From: Nitrospirota bacterium
GTDB taxonomy: Bacteria > Nitrospirota > Nitrospiria > Nitrospirales > Nitrospiraceae
Length of the DNA stretch: 64,000 nt
Direction: 5' to 3'
Assembly: GCA_040755395.1 (NCBI GenBank)
Contig: JBFMAX010000012.1
Location: 1-64,000 of the forward strand
The notes under the pieces were generated by a model. It saw nothing but the letters and a program-made list of their open reading frames with translations. It searched no databases and was not told where the DNA came from. Below, piece after piece: positions 63,066 through 64,000 of the stretch. A program made the translations under genes and the position numbers. Position 1 is the first letter of the stretch. Each line of letters opens with the position of its first letter.

Positions 63066-63381
63066 GCGGACTCTCACTGGATCACCGGAGGCCGAGTCTG
63101 ACGCACTGGCGGACCGGTTCGGCATCACGGACATCCCGACGCTGATGCTCTTCCAGGGGAGACGTGAGGTGGCGCGGCAGTCCGGCGCGTTAGTCCTCCA
63201 GGACATCTTGCGCTGGGTCCGCGGTCACATCGAATCCGGTGCGAGGTCTCCGTCGGTGAAGAAAGGGAGATCGATCACCTGTATCAATGACTGTAGCAAT
63301 CGGCAACATGTGTCCAGGCCGAGGATACCCAGATCTCCATACTGGACACCTTCTTCTCTCCACCAAATCTCAGCATTCTGA
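63061..63381 (+). pseudogene. C-terminal half of a thioredoxin
   Basis: The frame from about 63061 encodes DALADRFGITDIPTLMLFQGRREVARQSGALVLQDILRWVRGHI in order. This is the second half of a thioredoxin fold including the cis-proline (IPTL). The redox-active WCxxC part is missing. It follows the truncated DUF3365 sequence without a start. It is part of a run of damaged redox genes. Confidence 0.7.
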
Positions 63382-63430
63382 AGACTCCCTTGGTATGTGA
63401 TCTACTGCTACTCGCTTCTTGGAGGCGTCC

Positions 63431-63970
63431 ATGCCTGGGAACAAGCGCCCGATATTCAATGTGCAGAAACACCGGGCCTCTCATTTACATTACGATTTTC
63501 GCCTCGAGATTGGCGGTGTGCTCAAGTCATGGGCGATTCCAAAAGGACCGTCCATGGATCCGACCGTCAAGCGGCTGGCCGTGGAGGTCGAGGACCATGC
63601 CGTCGGATACGCGGATTTTGAAGGCGTCATCGAGGAAGGTCACTACGGGGCCGGGCCGGTGCTGGTTTGGGATACGGGCTGGTTCGAGCTGACCGAGGAG
63701 GGTAGGGCCGCGACCGCTTCAGGAATGCTCAAGTCCGGGAAATTGGACTTCTGTTTGCATGGAAGAAGGCTTCAGGGCCGATTCACCTTGGTCCGGATGA
63801 AGGGTCGTCCGCGCCAGTGGTTGCTCATGAAACAACGTGACGAGCGCGCCCAGTCAGGCGTCGAGATCACCGAGAAATGGACGACCTCAGTTCTGACCGG
63901 CAGGACGATCGAGGATCTGGAGCAGGCCGCCGCAGCGGGGAAGCTCAAGATGTACCGGTGTGGGGGATGA
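63431..63970 (+). CDS. Stand-alone LigD-type 3'-phosphoesterase
   Basis: This 179-residue protein is a complete LigD PE domain: [18 protein letters not shown] with the catalytic His/Asp/Arg, then [25 protein letters not shown] and the C-terminal [18 protein letters not shown]. In LigD the domain trims 3' ends before end joining. Free versions occur in many bacteria without the ligase and polymerase parts. No Ku or ligase is in the window. The start used is the ATG at 63431. Confidence 0.88.
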   Translation: MPGNKRPIFNVQKHRASHLHYDFRLEIGGVLKSWAIPKGPSMDPTVKRLAVEVEDHAVGYADFEGVIEEGHYGAGPVLVWDTGWFELTEEGRAATASGMLKSGKLDFCLHGRRLQGRFTLVRMKGRPRQWLLMKQRDERAQSGVEITEKWTTSVLTGRTIEDLEQAAAAGKLKMYRCGG

Positions 63971-64000
63971 CGCTGTCACGATCGTTCAGGCACCCGGCAG

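Overview
The window looks like chromosome of a Nitrospira-type bacterium (phylum Nitrospirota). This is an inference from gene content, not from a marker gene. The support is: a siroheme nitrite reductase locus with a nitrate/nitrite transporter and PII proteins; many exported c-type cytochromes with a CcsA-type maturation protein; a multi-gene molybdate uptake locus; sigma-54 regulators; strong AAGGAGG ribosome binding sites; and a repeated intergenic hairpin family with an ACCCGTTGC/GCAACGGGT core. There is no rRNA, CRISPR array or replication origin; one tRNA is present.

Layout. 0.3-6.1 kb (minus): two paralogous outer-membrane barrel proteins bracket a histidine kinase, a sigma-54 response regulator and a CheY-like receiver, with two candidate -24/-12 promoters. 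6.3-8.1 kb: an RCC1-repeat lipoprotein and a DUF3365 haem protein. 8.4-18.0 kb (plus): a molybdate/oxyanion locus comprising a fused HTH/periplasmic-binding-protein regulator, two ModA-type binding proteins, an OprP-like porin, lipoproteins, molbindin, a TauE/SafE permease, ModB and ModC. 18.6-24.5 kb: a LexA-like XRE/S24 regulator, tRNA-Met with a nearby copy of its 3' end, a nonsense-interrupted OxyR-like gene, Dps, and an ECF sigma/anti-sigma pair whose anti-sigma carries a CXXCH motif. 25-30.3 kb: a Tat-exported phosphoesterase, cytochrome c, barrel protein and cupredoxin. 30.5-34 kb: a glycosyltransferase, CcsA with a 27-residue membrane peptide, and lipoproteins.

34.2-38.6 kb (minus) is the most unusual part. 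It holds NirA, a NarK-type transporter, a free PII protein and a SUOX-fold molybdoenzyme fused to a C-terminal PII domain. 38.7-41.9 kb is decayed DNA: an interrupted membrane gene, a sigma-54 AAA+ fragment, an IS3-type remnant and a long hairpin. 42.5-48.8 kb is a peroxide-defence block: two small exported proteins, PerR, rubrerythrin, an Fe-S CCG protein, DUF3501 and KatG.

49-54 kb is a sulfane-sulfur module. A PAS/sigma-54 activator faces a GTTAAC array and a clear -24/-12 promoter, followed by a frameshifted CstB-like persulfide dioxygenase/rhodanese and a DUF2892 protein. A MauG-like peroxidase with an internal deletion comes next. 54-64 kb carries DUF1264, cytochromes c, SodC, an IS1595-type element, a CpxP-like protein and a stand-alone LigD-type phosphoesterase. 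It also carries a run of broken genes: Hsp20, thioredoxin reductase, protein disulfide oxidoreductase, DUF3365 and thioredoxin.

The genes suggest a cell that imports molybdate for molybdoenzymes, assimilates nitrite (and perhaps nitrate) under PII control, and invests heavily in peroxide, persulfide and periplasmic redox defence. The broken genes cluster at 38-42, 50-54 and 60-63 kb, which could reflect real decay or residual indels in the assembly.
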